This document shows, piece after piece, positions 45,289-55,300 of a DNA stretch of 64,000 nt (its first letter is position 1; each line of letters begins with the position of its first letter). The stretch spans positions 744,001 to 808,000 of the forward strand of contig CP102060.1 of NCBI GenBank assembly GCA_024579835.1. The letters run 5' to 3'. The notes beneath the pieces are model-generated. The model saw only the letters and a list, made by a program, of their open reading frames with translations. It was not told the DNA's origin and searched no databases. A program made the position numbers and the translations under genes. Source of the DNA: Clostridiaceae bacterium HFYG-1003 (GTDB taxonomy: Bacteria; Bacillota; Clostridia; Clostridiales; Clostridiaceae).

Positions 45289-45954
45289 ATGGACTTTAGC
45301 AAACGCGCTCTTCCGCTCCGGCTCCTGGTACTGGCAGTGGGCCTGACCCTCTACGCGGTGGGAATTTCTGTCACGGTTCGCGCCAGTATTGGCTTCTCCC
45401 CCTGGGATGTCCTGCATCAGGGAATCTCAAACCACACCGGTTTGTCCTTTGGCACCGTGTCCACGCTGGTAGGCATTGTCATCCTTTTATTCAACAGTTT
45501 GTGGAAGGAACGCATCGGCTTTGCCACCATCGCCAATGCCGTCATGATCGGCATCATTCTCGATGTAGTGCTGCCGCTGATCCCGAAAAGTCAGAGCTAT
45601 CTCACCGGAATTCCCATGATGCTGGCGGGTCTTGCCATCATCGGCTTTGCCACGGCAATTTATATTTCGGTGGGCCTGGGAGCAGGTCCCCGCGACGGCA
45701 TGATGCTGGCCCTGACGAAAGTCACGGGGAAAGATGTGGCCCTCATCCGCAATGCCATCGAGATCATCGTCACGCTTCTGGGATTCATTCTGGGCGGCCC
45801 AGTGGGGCTTGGTACCGTAATTACCGCCCTTTCCATGGGCTTTTTTGTTAAGCTGGCCTTTTCTGTCACTGGTTTTGGTCCCTCCCGGATCACCCACCAG
45901 TACCTCGGGCTGTCCTTAGTCAAAGACTACCTGGCGCGTCAGTCCGCGAAATAG
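45289..45954 (+). CDS. YczE/YyaS-type membrane protein
   Basis: A 221-residue protein with five or six helices, matching the YczE/YyaS group that is distantly related to YitT. Typical parts are LPLRLLVLAVGLTLYAVGISVTVRASIGFSPWDVLHQGIS, and the second half-repeat ISVGLGAGPRDGMMLALTKVTGK; the GxGxxPxD motifs recur in both halves. The role is unknown. The ATG at 45289 is chosen for AAAGGA 8 nt upstream; an ATG at 45280 overlaps that site. It occupies the place where ylbJ lies in spore-formers (coaD-ylbJ-ylbM). Confidence 0.85.
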   Translation: MDFSKRALPLRLLVLAVGLTLYAVGISVTVRASIGFSPWDVLHQGISNHTGLSFGTVSTLVGIVILLFNSLWKERIGFATIANAVMIGIILDVVLPLIPKSQSYLTGIPMMLAGLAIIGFATAIYISVGLGAGPRDGMMLALTKVTGKDVALIRNAIEIIVTLLGFILGGPVGLGTVITALSMGFFVKLAFSVTGFGPSRITHQYLGLSLVKDYLARQSAK

Positions 45955-45970
45955 AGCCTGGACCAAGCGC

Positions 45971-46036
45971 AAAAAAGACACCCTGCCACTTCGCCGGAAC
46001 AACTTGAACCGGCAGAGGGCGGGATGTCTTCTTTTT
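45971..46036. terminator. Bidirectional terminator between convergent genes
   Basis: AAAAAAGACACCCTGCC and GGGCGGGATGTCTTCTTTTT form a long imperfect stem with an inner GCCGG/CCGGC pair. A-rich and T-rich flanks allow it to serve both the YczE gene (+) and tmcAL (-). Confidence 0.75.
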
Positions 46037-46059
46037 ATGTTGATTCGCTTTTTTCTGAT

Positions 46060-46080
46060 CCTTAATCCTTAATCCTTAAT
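46060..46080. repeat. 7-nt tandem repeat at the tmcAL stop codon
   Basis: CCTTAAT three times (46060-46066, 46067-46073, 46074-46080), followed by CCTGGAT. On the - strand each unit carries a TTAAGG-type stretch, and the tmcAL stop (46076-46078) lies in the last unit. Confidence 0.85.
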
Positions 46081-47278
46081 CCTGGATCCGCAGGGGATGA
46101 GTATAATCAGAATTCGGAGCCAGGGTGGGGGAAAGCAGGCTGTAGAGGCGGGCAGCCATGAGATCCGGGAGGAAGTCGGCTTCTGATACTTCCGTGGCAC
46201 TTTGAATTGCCTGGATGGTGCGGGTCTTGCGGGTCTGTGCCAGAAACCGGGCACCCTGGCGGTTCAGCGCCAGAATTCGGGTGTAGCTTGGCAGCTGCCT
46301 GCGCCGCTGGTCGTAATTCAGGCTGTCAAAGCCAAGGGCAAGGTGGAGCAGCAGCCGGCGAATTCGGGTGTAGGTGAGGCGCCGGGTTTTCATGGCCAGG
46401 GCAAAGTCCTGAATGGACTGGTCGTTCAGAAGCGGAGCCTGATTGGCGATGCGCTCCCCAACCCCGTTTCGGGCTTCCGGGAGCGACTCAATGGCCTGGG
46501 GAAACAGGCTGAGTCGATAGCGCAGAATCAGTTTCAAGCGGTCTTCGTCCAAAAGGAGCTCGTCGCTGAGTCCGGCAAAGAGGGCGGCGATCTCTGCGGG
46601 TAGTCCGGCCAGTGTCTGGCCGGTGTTACCGGCCAGCAGAGCCTGGCGCAGTGCGGTGGCTGATGGGAACTGTCCTGTTTCCAGGCTGGTGGCGTGATAG
46701 CCCAGACCCTGACGGCGGATTGTATGGAAATTCAGGCTGGAGCCCATCTCCTGTGCGGCCCGGACGTATTCTACGGCCAGAATATCATTGGGGGATTCCA
46801 TGGCGCTCTCCAGACCGGGTGATCCGCTGAGCTGACTCAATGCCAGGGCTCTGGCCCTGGGATAAGTCAAACCCTGAGCCAGCAGCTCTTTCAGATGGAC
46901 TTCCATGGATTCTTTATTTTCTGTGAGCAGACGGGCAACTGTCTCAATTTGTGTCAGATTGCCGGACTCCGACCCAAAACTCAGGATGCCGGCAGGATCC
47001 AGCCCCTGGGCAATGGCAACGCCGCCCCGGGCGAAAAATTCCGCAGAGGATGTGGCATAGACCGCCGGCAGTTCCACGACCAGGTCACAGCCTCCCGTGA
47101 GAGCCAGCCGGGCCCGATTGAACTTGTCCAGGATAGCCGGTGCGCCGCGCTGGACAAAATGCCCGCTCATGATGCTGACGACGTTATCCGGAGCCATTTC
47201 TTCCCGAATCCGGCGGATTTGGTAGCTGTGTCCTTTGTGAAAGGGATTGTATTCGCTGATGATGAAAACAGTCTTCAT
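46076..47278 (-). CDS. tmcAL: tRNA(Met) cytidine acetate ligase TmcAL (YlbM)
   Basis: Makes N4-acetylcytidine at the wobble position of elongator tRNA(Met) from acetate and ATP. The 400-residue protein has the nucleotidyltransferase-like N-terminus IISEYNPFHKGHSYQIRRIRE (5-25) with the HxGH motif, VSIMSGHFVQRGAPAILDKFNRARLAL (about 34-60), DLVVELPAVYATSSAEFFARG and SFGSESG. AGGTGA lies 5 nt before the ATG on the - strand. It is divergent from pta, and acetate, its substrate, links it to that neighbour. Confidence 0.95.
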   Translation of the reverse strand: MKTVFIISEYNPFHKGHSYQIRRIREEMAPDNVVSIMSGHFVQRGAPAILDKFNRARLALTGGCDLVVELPAVYATSSAEFFARGGVAIAQGLDPAGILSFGSESGNLTQIETVARLLTENKESMEVHLKELLAQGLTYPRARALALSQLSGSPGLESAMESPNDILAVEYVRAAQEMGSSLNFHTIRRQGLGYHATSLETGQFPSATALRQALLAGNTGQTLAGLPAEIAALFAGLSDELLLDEDRLKLILRYRLSLFPQAIESLPEARNGVGERIANQAPLLNDQSIQDFALAMKTRRLTYTRIRRLLLHLALGFDSLNYDQRRRQLPSYTRILALNRQGARFLAQTRKTRTIQAIQSATEVSEADFLPDLMAARLYSLLSPTLAPNSDYTHPLRIQD

Positions 47279-47426
47279 GGCTTCACCTGTTCTATTCTTT
47301 CGTTTCTTCTGTTATTTTAAGTTACAGCAAACCTTGATAATATGCAATCAAATACGTTAATATATAAGATAGAAATAGTATGCGGCGACTGGTTCAGCCA
47401 AGTCGTAAAAAAAGGAGAATACTACC

Positions 47427-48422
47427 ATGGATTTCATGACAAAGATGAAAAACCAGGCCAAAGCCGATGTCAGAACCATCGTCCTGCCAGAAGGCGAGGA
47501 AGAACGGAATCTGACGGCGGCAGCTGAGATTACTCGGGACGGCATTGCACATATTGTCCTGTTGGGCAATGAAGCGAAGGTACGGGCCAAAGCGTCTGAC
47601 CTTTCTCTGGATATCTCCGGATGTCGGATCATCGATCCTCTGACGGCCGAGAATTTCGAAGAATACGCCAATGAGTTTTACGAACTGCGCAAGAAGAAAG
47701 GGGTCACGCCGGAACAGGCTGCCGAAATCATGAAGGATCCGATGTACTACGGAACCATGATGGTCAAGCGCAATGACGCGGACGGCATGGTCTCCGGAGC
47801 CATTCACACTACAGGCGACCTTCTGCGGCCGGGTCTGCAGATCGTTAAGACTGCCCCGGGAGTATCCGTGGTTTCCTCCTTCTTCATCATGGAAACCAAT
47901 TCAGCATTTGGCGACAACGGCACGCTGCTGTTTGCCGACTGCGCGGTCAACCCGATGCCCGATGAGGACCAGCTGGCTTCCATCGCCATCTCGACAGCGG
48001 ATACCGCCAGACATCTGATGGGCTTTGATCCGAAAGTAGCCATGCTGTCATTCTCCACGAAGGGTTCAGCTGAACATGAAGTAGTAACCAAGGTGCAGAA
48101 CGCTGTGAAAAAAGCCAATGAGCAGCGCCCGGATCTGAAAATCGACGGGGAACTTCAGGCGGATGCCGCCCTGGTTGCCAAGGTAGCCGCTCAGAAAGCA
48201 CCCGGCTCGGAAGTGGCCGGTGCAGCCAACGTCCTGGTATTCCCGGATCTTCAGTCCGGCAATATCGGCTACAAGCTGGTACAGCGGTTTGCCGGTGCCG
48301 AAGCCATCGGCCCGATCTGTCAGGGCTTTGCCCGTCCCATCAATGACCTCTCCAGAGGCTGCAGCGCCGAAGACATCGTCAATGTTGTGGCAGTAACCGC
48401 GGTACAGGCTCAGACCAGATAA
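47427..48422 (+). CDS. pta: Phosphate acetyltransferase
   Basis: Converts acetyl-CoA to acetyl phosphate in the acetate branch of fermentation. The 331-residue protein is the short form without the N-terminal DRTGG regulatory domain. Motifs: IVLPEGEEERNL (13-24), GTMMVKRNDADGMVSGA (about 110-126), FADCAVNPMPDEDQLASIAI, and LVFPDLQSGNIGYKLVQR (about 270-287). AAAGGAG precedes the ATG. A candidate -35 TTGATA lies at 47334, but the -10 is ambiguous. Confidence 0.96.
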   Translation: MDFMTKMKNQAKADVRTIVLPEGEEERNLTAAAEITRDGIAHIVLLGNEAKVRAKASDLSLDISGCRIIDPLTAENFEEYANEFYELRKKKGVTPEQAAEIMKDPMYYGTMMVKRNDADGMVSGAIHTTGDLLRPGLQIVKTAPGVSVVSSFFIMETNSAFGDNGTLLFADCAVNPMPDEDQLASIAISTADTARHLMGFDPKVAMLSFSTKGSAEHEVVTKVQNAVKKANEQRPDLKIDGELQADAALVAKVAAQKAPGSEVAGAANVLVFPDLQSGNIGYKLVQRFAGAEAIGPICQGFARPINDLSRGCSAEDIVNVVAVTAVQAQTR

Positions 48423-48574
48423 TCACGCAAACAAACCAGATATTACACCGTCGCAAGAATAGCTGATATCGCAGATATTGCAGCGTGTGAGCGGGACACA
48501 TCTCGACCATCGGGAAACAACTCAAACAAAAGATTAACTTCAAAAAAATATTATAGAGAACAGGGGTAGTAAAT

Positions 48575-49780
48575 ATGAAAGTTTTAGTTATCAACGCCGG
48601 ATCCTCCTCATTAAAGTATCAGCTTTATGACATGTCCAACGAAGCCGTTCTGGCCAAAGGCCTGGTAGAGCGCATTGGCATCGAGGGATCGCTTCTGACC
48701 CATCGGCCGGAAGGCAAAGACAAACATGTGATCCAGACAGAAATGCCCGATCACAAGATCGCAATTCAGCTGGTGCTGGATGCGCTGGTCGATCCAGTGG
48801 TCGGCGTGATCAAGAACGTCGATGAAATCACCGCAGTCGGACACCGGATCGTACACGGCGGAGAAAAATACTCCAGCTCCGTACTGCTCGATGATCAGCT
48901 GATGGAAGAGCTCAAGGAAGTTTCCAAGCTGGCTCCGCTGCACAACCCGCCGGCTCTGATCGGTATCCGCGCCTGCCGCGAACTGATGCCGCACACACCG
49001 ATGACCGCCGTGTTTGACACCTCCTTCCATCAGACCATGGATCCAGTAGCTTACATGTATGCCATTCCCTACGAACTGTATGAATCGGACAAGATCCGCC
49101 GTTACGGCTTCCACGGCACATCCCACAAGTATGTGGCCAACCGGGCTGCTGAAATGCTCAACCGCAACATTGAAGACATGAAGATCGTTACCTGCCACCT
49201 GGGCAACGGATCCTCCGTCACCGCGGTCAAGCACGGCAAGGCCATTGACACCTCCATGGGCTTTACCCCTCTGGCAGGTCTGGTTATGGGAACCCGTACC
49301 GGAGATATGGATCCGGCCATCGTTACCTACCTGATGTCTGAAAAAGGCTGGGACGCGAAAGCAGTTGACAACCTGATGAACAAAAAGTCCGGAGTCCTTG
49401 GTGTTTCCGGTGTTTCCTCCGACTTCCGTGACCTGGAAAAAGCCGCTGCCGAAGGCAACAAGCGCGCTCAGCTGGCTCTGGATATGTTCCACTACCGGGT
49501 CAGAAAGTACATCGGCTCCTATGCAGCAGCCATGGGCGGAATTGACGCCATCGTCTTTACGGCCGGACTGGGAGAAAATTCCCCGATGGCCCGGGAAGAG
49601 ATCCTCAAGGGACTCGAATTCCTCGGCTTTGAAGTGGATCTGGCCAAGGACAATGTCCGCGGCAAGGAAGTCATCTTCTCCTCGGACAATTCCAGAGTGA
49701 AGCTCATGGTCATCCCGACCAATGAAGAGCTCATGATTGCCCGCGACACCAAAGTTCTGGTGCAGGAAGCCAAACACTAA
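48575..49780 (+). CDS. ackA: Acetate kinase
   Basis: Makes ATP and acetate from acetyl phosphate and completes the pathway with pta. The 401-residue protein starts [18 protein letters not shown] (3-20), and has [12 protein letters not shown] (about 88-99), FDTSFHQTM with the catalytic Asp (about 147-155), [52 protein letters not shown] and FTAGLGENS. It is separated from pta by 152 nt, so a second promoter is possible. Confidence 0.97.
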   Translation: MKVLVINAGSSSLKYQLYDMSNEAVLAKGLVERIGIEGSLLTHRPEGKDKHVIQTEMPDHKIAIQLVLDALVDPVVGVIKNVDEITAVGHRIVHGGEKYSSSVLLDDQLMEELKEVSKLAPLHNPPALIGIRACRELMPHTPMTAVFDTSFHQTMDPVAYMYAIPYELYESDKIRRYGFHGTSHKYVANRAAEMLNRNIEDMKIVTCHLGNGSSVTAVKHGKAIDTSMGFTPLAGLVMGTRTGDMDPAIVTYLMSEKGWDAKAVDNLMNKKSGVLGVSGVSSDFRDLEKAAAEGNKRAQLALDMFHYRVRKYIGSYAAAMGGIDAIVFTAGLGENSPMAREEILKGLEFLGFEVDLAKDNVRGKEVIFSSDNSRVKLMVIPTNEELMIARDTKVLVQEAKH

Positions 49781-49801
49781 GCCTGTCCGTCATTCAGGAA
49801 T

Positions 49802-49836
49802 AAGCGGGTCGATCCACTGCGGATCGATCCGCTTTT
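49802..49836 (+). terminator. Intrinsic terminator after ackA
   Basis: AAGCGGGTCGATCC (49802-49815) pairs with GGATCGATCCGCTT (49821-49834) with one wobble, loop ACTGC and T4. Confidence 0.82.
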
Positions 49837-49929
49837 CCAGTTTTCAGAATCGAAGTGCCGATTCATCATGTTCAGCAAATAACCGATTTCGCAGTTCACC
49901 CGGCTCACCCGGGTCAGCTGAATAAACCG

Positions 49930-49998
49930 GATCAATCAGATCAATCTGATCAAGCCAATTAAAGCGGATCAAGGCGGATTTAAAACGGATTAAAGCCG
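49930..49998. repeat. 9-10-nt GATCAA-type tandem repeat
   Basis: GATCAATCA, GATCAATCT and GATCAAGCC are in tandem at 49930-49956, followed by looser GGAT(C/T)AAAGC-type units up to 49998. It lies between ackA and the Wadjet operon. No clear promoter hexamers are seen before jetA. Confidence 0.75.
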
Positions 49999-50121
49999 TT
50001 CATGGCAGATCCTCCTGGCCCGATTCTGAATGGTGATTGTCTGCTGGATTTGATAAGATGATAGAAGAACTAATTTACAGATTTCCATGACTTGGCTCGA
50101 TGGAATCCGGAGATAAATTTT

Positions 50122-51732
50122 ATGAAGCTTTTTGAGATTGTCCCTGCTAATTTTTTTTCGATTCTGGTCTCGCCCAATCGGGAGATCTATGTTGACGCAC
50201 TGATGATCCTGCATGAGGAGTTCAAGGAAAAGTTGAACATCAAAGTGGAGGATTATTTGTCGTCCCTCATTTTTCTGCTGGAAGACCGCCAATTTGAGTT
50301 GGAGTCCGATGATGAACCGCAGGGCGCTTTATCGGTCAGCGGGAAGGCTCGCCTGATTATGGAACGGCTGACCCGGACGGGCTGGATAGAGCGAGAATTT
50401 ATTGAGAACTCCTTCATCGAAATTATTTCGCTCCAACCTTATGCCGTTCCAGTCATCAAGCTGTTAAGCGAACTGGGATCGGAAGAATCGGAAGAGTATT
50501 CCTCCATGGTGTTTGCCACCTTCTCGGGGTTAAAACAGGCCATGGAAGCGGATCAGGAACACCTGTATGAGGCAGTGCAGTCGGCCAGAGCCAACACGGA
50601 GCGGCTGCAGCATTCTATGCGCAAGCTCTATCATGGAATCCGGCGTTTTCTGCGCGGCATTGTTCAGGTCCAGGATGTCAACACCTTACTGACAGAGCAC
50701 TTCATGGAATTTCGCCGGTTATCGGATCGATACTACCATCCGATCAAGACGTTGGACTCAGTGTATCGCTATATGGGTCCGATTCAGGAACTGATTGCTT
50801 CCATCAGCCGGGAAGAGCAGTTCGTCGAGGCTATGGTTGCCCGGGCGATGTCTCTGCGTCAGCTCGACTCAGAAGAGGCGGCCCGCCAGGAAGTTCTGAC
50901 GGCTCTGGACTATGTGGCCGGATCCTACTCCGGCATGGACCGGCTCATCAATGAGATCGACCGAAAGAACAGCAGCTATACCAAAAGTTCAGTGGAAAAG
51001 ATCCGCTATCTGATGACTGCCGATCAGTCCATTCGGGGAAAACTGGCTCAAATTTTAAAGACAGTGGCTGCTGCAGACGGCTCGGAGCAGGATCGGGTTC
51101 TGGATCGGCTGGAGCGAGGGATTCAGGCTTCGCGGCAGGAATCGCTGGATGCCAGCTCGATCTATCATAAAACGATCCGGGCGCGGCGAGTTGTTCGTCC
51201 GGCTTTGCCGGTTGACACGGAAGATCCGCTCTCTGGCATGGCTCAAGCTTTTCTGCTCGACCAGATGAAAACCGCGTACCCTGTCGCAAGAATCCGCCGG
51301 TTTGTGGAAGATCTGTTTGAAAAAGCCGGTCCGATGATTCGCGCGGCGGATCTGCCGCTGGAGTCTGATGAAGAATTCATTCTGCTGATTCTTGCGGTGA
51401 TCCGACATCAGGACCCCCGGATGCCCTACACCATCGTTCCCGGAGAGGGGCGGATCCTGCGCAACGGCTACTGGATTCCGGATCTGACGATTCAGCAGAA
51501 AACTCAGGATCCAAAAATCAGACTGCCGCAGAGCGAACTGGAAGTTAGTGATCCCTGGAGGGATGGGCGTTCCAATGCCAGCCAGAGAAAAAAATCCGGG
51601 ATCCGCAGTCAAAGGACGAAATCCGGCACCGGACAGTCTCAATCCAACGCCGTTAATCGAAGCAATGACCAGATCAGCGGTTTTGATCTGATCGAAGCCA
51701 TGAACAAGGAGTCTGACCATGAAGTGGAATGA
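50122..51732 (+). CDS. jetA: Wadjet defence protein JetA (kleisin-like, DUF5716 type)
   Basis: First gene of a four-gene SMC-type defence operon. The 536-residue protein resembles the JetA/MksF group: winged-helix N-terminus (MKLFEIVPANFFSILVSPNREIYVDALMIL), a helical middle (about 130-360; HSMRKLYHGIRRFLRGIVQVQDVN), a second winged-helix-like region (about 385-450), and a basic, Ser/Gln/Arg-rich tail (SNASQRKKSGIRSQRTKSGT) that looks disordered before a short terminal helix. Kleisins bridge the SMC heads and bind the KITE partner JetB. GGAG lies 9 nt before ATG 50122; a longer TTG-started frame (50092) has no site. Overlaps jetB by 14 nt. Confidence 0.88.
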   Translation: MKLFEIVPANFFSILVSPNREIYVDALMILHEEFKEKLNIKVEDYLSSLIFLLEDRQFELESDDEPQGALSVSGKARLIMERLTRTGWIEREFIENSFIEIISLQPYAVPVIKLLSELGSEESEEYSSMVFATFSGLKQAMEADQEHLYEAVQSARANTERLQHSMRKLYHGIRRFLRGIVQVQDVNTLLTEHFMEFRRLSDRYYHPIKTLDSVYRYMGPIQELIASISREEQFVEAMVARAMSLRQLDSEEAARQEVLTALDYVAGSYSGMDRLINEIDRKNSSYTKSSVEKIRYLMTADQSIRGKLAQILKTVAAADGSEQDRVLDRLERGIQASRQESLDASSIYHKTIRARRVVRPALPVDTEDPLSGMAQAFLLDQMKTAYPVARIRRFVEDLFEKAGPMIRAADLPLESDEEFILLILAVIRHQDPRMPYTIVPGEGRILRNGYWIPDLTIQQKTQDPKIRLPQSELEVSDPWRDGRSNASQRKKSGIRSQRTKSGTGQSQSNAVNRSNDQISGFDLIEAMNKESDHEVE

Positions 51733-52381
51733 ACGCTATGACAATTTAAACAGCACGGATAAAGCCGAGTTTCGGCGACTGGTCAATTACCTGTTTTCTC
51801 ACACCTATCTGGTTCGGGATGTATACCGGCCGGACAAGCAATGGCTGGAACCGGGCAATGATTATCGGCTGGTAAGTCGTCACTTTGAACTGTTTCAGGA
51901 ATATTTCGCGGTGGCCGGCTGGCGTCTGGACAAAGACGATACCTACGGCATTGTCTCCCTGACCAGCGAATTTGATCAGAATCGCCTGCGCCTTGACCGG
52001 TTCACTACGCTTTTTCTGTATACCTGCCGCCTGATGTTCGAAGAAGGCCGGGAACTGGGGGACCAGCTGAATCATGTCCGAACGGATACCGGGACGGTGG
52101 TGGAGAAGATGAGGAGTCTGGGCCTTCTGTCCAAAGGACGTTCCACCCAGAAGGAGAGAATGGAGGCGCAGCGTACGCTGTCCCATTTTAATATCATTCA
52201 GAAACTCGAAGCAACCGCCTGGTCGGCGGAGGGGAACAGCATCCTGATTCTGCCGTCCATTCTGGTGATTCTACCCAATCATGAAATCAACAACATCGTT
52301 CGGGAACTGGAAGAGTTAAGACAGGAAGTTCAAACCGGCACAGAGGCCGCGATGGATCCGGCACAAGGAGAAGAGGAATGA
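51719..52381 (+). CDS. jetB: Wadjet defence protein JetB (KITE/MukE-like, DUF4194)
   Basis: A 220-residue protein of the DUF4194/MksE group, the winged-helix KITE dimer of the complex. Recognisable features are the N-terminal FRRLVNYLFSHTYLVRDVYRPDKQWLEPGNDYRLVSRHFELFQEYF, GWRLDKDDTYGIVSL and the second winged helix LGLLSKGRSTQKERMEAQRTLSHFNIIQKLEA. AAGGAG lies 7 nt before its ATG inside jetA. It overlaps jetC by 4 nt, so the subunits are translated in a coupled way. Confidence 0.88.
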   Translation: MKWNERYDNLNSTDKAEFRRLVNYLFSHTYLVRDVYRPDKQWLEPGNDYRLVSRHFELFQEYFAVAGWRLDKDDTYGIVSLTSEFDQNRLRLDRFTTLFLYTCRLMFEEGRELGDQLNHVRTDTGTVVEKMRSLGLLSKGRSTQKERMEAQRTLSHFNIIQKLEATAWSAEGNSILILPSILVILPNHEINNIVRELEELRQEVQTGTEAAMDPAQGEEE

Positions 52382-55300
52382 AACAGCTGAAAAAACTCCT
52401 GCTCATCCACTGGCATTATTTTGATTACCAGCTGGTGGAATTTGATCAGCTCAATTTTTTGACCGGTCAGAATGCTTCCGGAAAATCCACGCTGATTGAT
52501 GCCCTCCAGCTGGTGCTGCTGGGTGATTTTTCCGGATCGTTCTTTAATAAATCAGCGGGCGGCCGCACCAACCGGAATTTAAAAGGTTATTTGATGGGAG
52601 AGCTGGGCGATGACGAACAGTCCGGCTTTCGGTATCTGCGCGATGGCCGGTTTACCAGTTACATCGTCCTGGAATTTCATGATGAAGAGAAAGATCGGGA
52701 CTTTACCGCGGGCGCCGTTTTTGATGTTTATGCAGAGTCTGATATCCAGAAAATGTTCTTTTCCTACGAGGGTCCCCTGGATGAAGGCGGATTTTTAAGG
52801 GATCAGGTTCCCATGGATATCACCCGTCTGCGGGGATTCCTTCGTCAGGAGTATGACGGGAACTTTGATACCACCGACACCGGCAAGACCTTTCGAGAAA
52901 AGCTCTACGGAAGACTGGGCGGTTTGAAGGGCCGGTTTGGCGCGTTGCTGAAAAAGGCGGTGTCTTTCAATCCCGACGTCGATCTGCAGAAATTCATCAC
53001 CGAGTTTGTTTGCGATGATCAGCTGCCGGTGGATATCAGCCATATGCAGGAAAACATTCGGAGCTATCGGCAGCTGGAAGAAGAATCTCTGATTCTGACG
53101 GAGAAGACACAGCACTTGGAAGCGGTTGTCACCGCCCATCAGGATTTTGAGAAATATCGGGAAAGCGAACAGATGTATTCTTATCTGATTCAGCGCGGAG
53201 AGCTGGAGTGCAGCATGGAATCCCTGACTCAGGAGGAAACCCGCCTCGCTCAGACCCGACAGACCCTGGCTGAATGTCTGATCCGGGAAGAACTACTCAA
53301 CCAGGAAATACAGCAGCTGCGTCTGGATCGGGATGAGCTGGTCGCACGGCAAGTATCAGATCGGGTTACCCAGCTGCTGGAGCGGCTGGATGGCCAGATT
53401 GCTCAGGTCGAAGAGGAGATTCGTACCATCAGGCTTCGAGGTGAGCAATCGGTCAACAATCTGCGCCGCCTGGCCGAGTTATGGGGCAATGCGTCCCATC
53501 GGATTGCCCTGGCTCTCAGGGAGATGGATTTTAGTTCATTCCCGCCGCTGATCGCTCAGCGCCTGACGGATACCGCCGGACTGGCTCAGCAGCTGACGGA
53601 GCAGGTTCGGCCGATCCGGCAGCTCCTGCCGGAAGAGTTCCGGCAAATGGAGCGGCATCATCTGACGGAACTGGCAGAAGCCATCACCTCAATTCAGCAG
53701 CAGATTCGCAGTCTGCAGGATCGTCTGAAGGATCTTTTGGATGAGCAGGATCAACAGTTGGCTCAAATGGATGCTGAACTAAAGTCGCTGCAGAGCGGTA
53801 TTTTTCCTTTCCCGAAAGAAACGCTGGATTTGAAGGAAGCCATCGCCTCCCGCTTGCGGGTCGTCACTCGAACCGAGCCGAATGTTCGGATCCTGGCGGA
53901 GGTGGCTGATTTAAAAGATGAAAAGTGGCGCAATGCCGTGGAAGGGTTTCTGCACAGTCAGAAATATTACCTGCTGGTTCCCCCGGATCATTTCCAGGAA
54001 GCCGCTCGAGTGTATGATCAGGTCAGAGATCAGCAGAAATTATACGGCGCCGGGATCATTGATTCGGCGAAACTGATGCGTCAGTCGACTCCGCCCGAAA
54101 CGGGCTCCCTGGCTGAAGAAATCATTACGGAGGACGAGCAGGCCAGGGCATTCCTGAACCATGTGCTGGGAAGGGTTCATAAAAGCGAACAGGTCGAAGA
54201 GCTGCGCCAGCACGCTACCGCCATTACACCGCAATGCATGCTCTATTCCGGCTACGTCGTCCGCGCACTGTCGCCCGAGCGCTGGCGCAAGCCGGCCATC
54301 GGCCGCGCTGCCATCCTGCATCGGCTGGAGACCCTGCGCCAGGAACTGTCAGAACTCAAAGCCGAGCGAGCCCTTTGTCACGGAATTCTGGGCTTGTTGG
54401 AGGAGCCTGCCCATCTGCAGGGGATGGAACCGTTGGAGGTAGAACGTTTTGCCGAATCGGCTCAGGCGATGAGGGACCTCCCGAAGACTCTGGAACGGCG
54501 AAACGAACTGATGGCACAACGAAACGCGATTGATGTATCGAGCCTGGAACGGATTCAGTCTCAGATTCGCTCTCTGGAGCAGGACATCAAGGTTCGGGAC
54601 GAGGAGATCAGAGAGTTATCGCGTCAGATCGGCGGGCTGAAGCAGGCGGCGGCAACTGCGGGCGAACTGATCATCCCGGGCCTGAGGGATGCCGTGGATC
54701 ATAAGTTCCGGACGCTGCAGGCAGATTTCGATGCGGAATGGATGGAGCAAACCGGAGCGCCCCGTTATGTGCGGGAACTCAGTCAGCGCGGTACCCCGCG
54801 CCAAGTCGCCAACGCTTTTCCCCGGGAGTTGTCCAAAGCCAGAAATCTGAAAGAGGGGTCCTGGAATGATCTGACGGAGCGGCGTCGGCGCTACAACGAT
54901 CAGTATAAAATGGGTTTTGATGTTCAATCCCCGGACAACACAAGTTTTGAAGATGCGTGGCTGGAACTGAGCGAGAACAAGCTGCCCGAGTTCAAAGAGC
55001 GGATTCAGGATGCCAAAACCAAGGCTTTTGAGCAATTCCAGGAGGATTTTTTAAGCCGCCTGCAAAATAACATCACCAGTGCCAGACAGCAGATCGAGGA
55101 ACTGAATTACGCCATCAAAGGGGCGACCTTCGGGGAAGATGCCTATCGGTTCCGCATGGTGGCCCGACCGGAGTACAAGCGGTACTATGATATGATTATG
55201 GACGATATGCTCAGCCGGGGCTACAGTCTGCTGTCACAAAGTTTCAATGACAAGTACAAGGATGAAATCAACGACCTGTTTGCCATCGTGACGGACACCG

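Noticed and set aside
48611-49777. A 388-codon antisense frame across ackA
   Set aside because: Shadow of the highly biased ackA codons; no initiation signals or domains.
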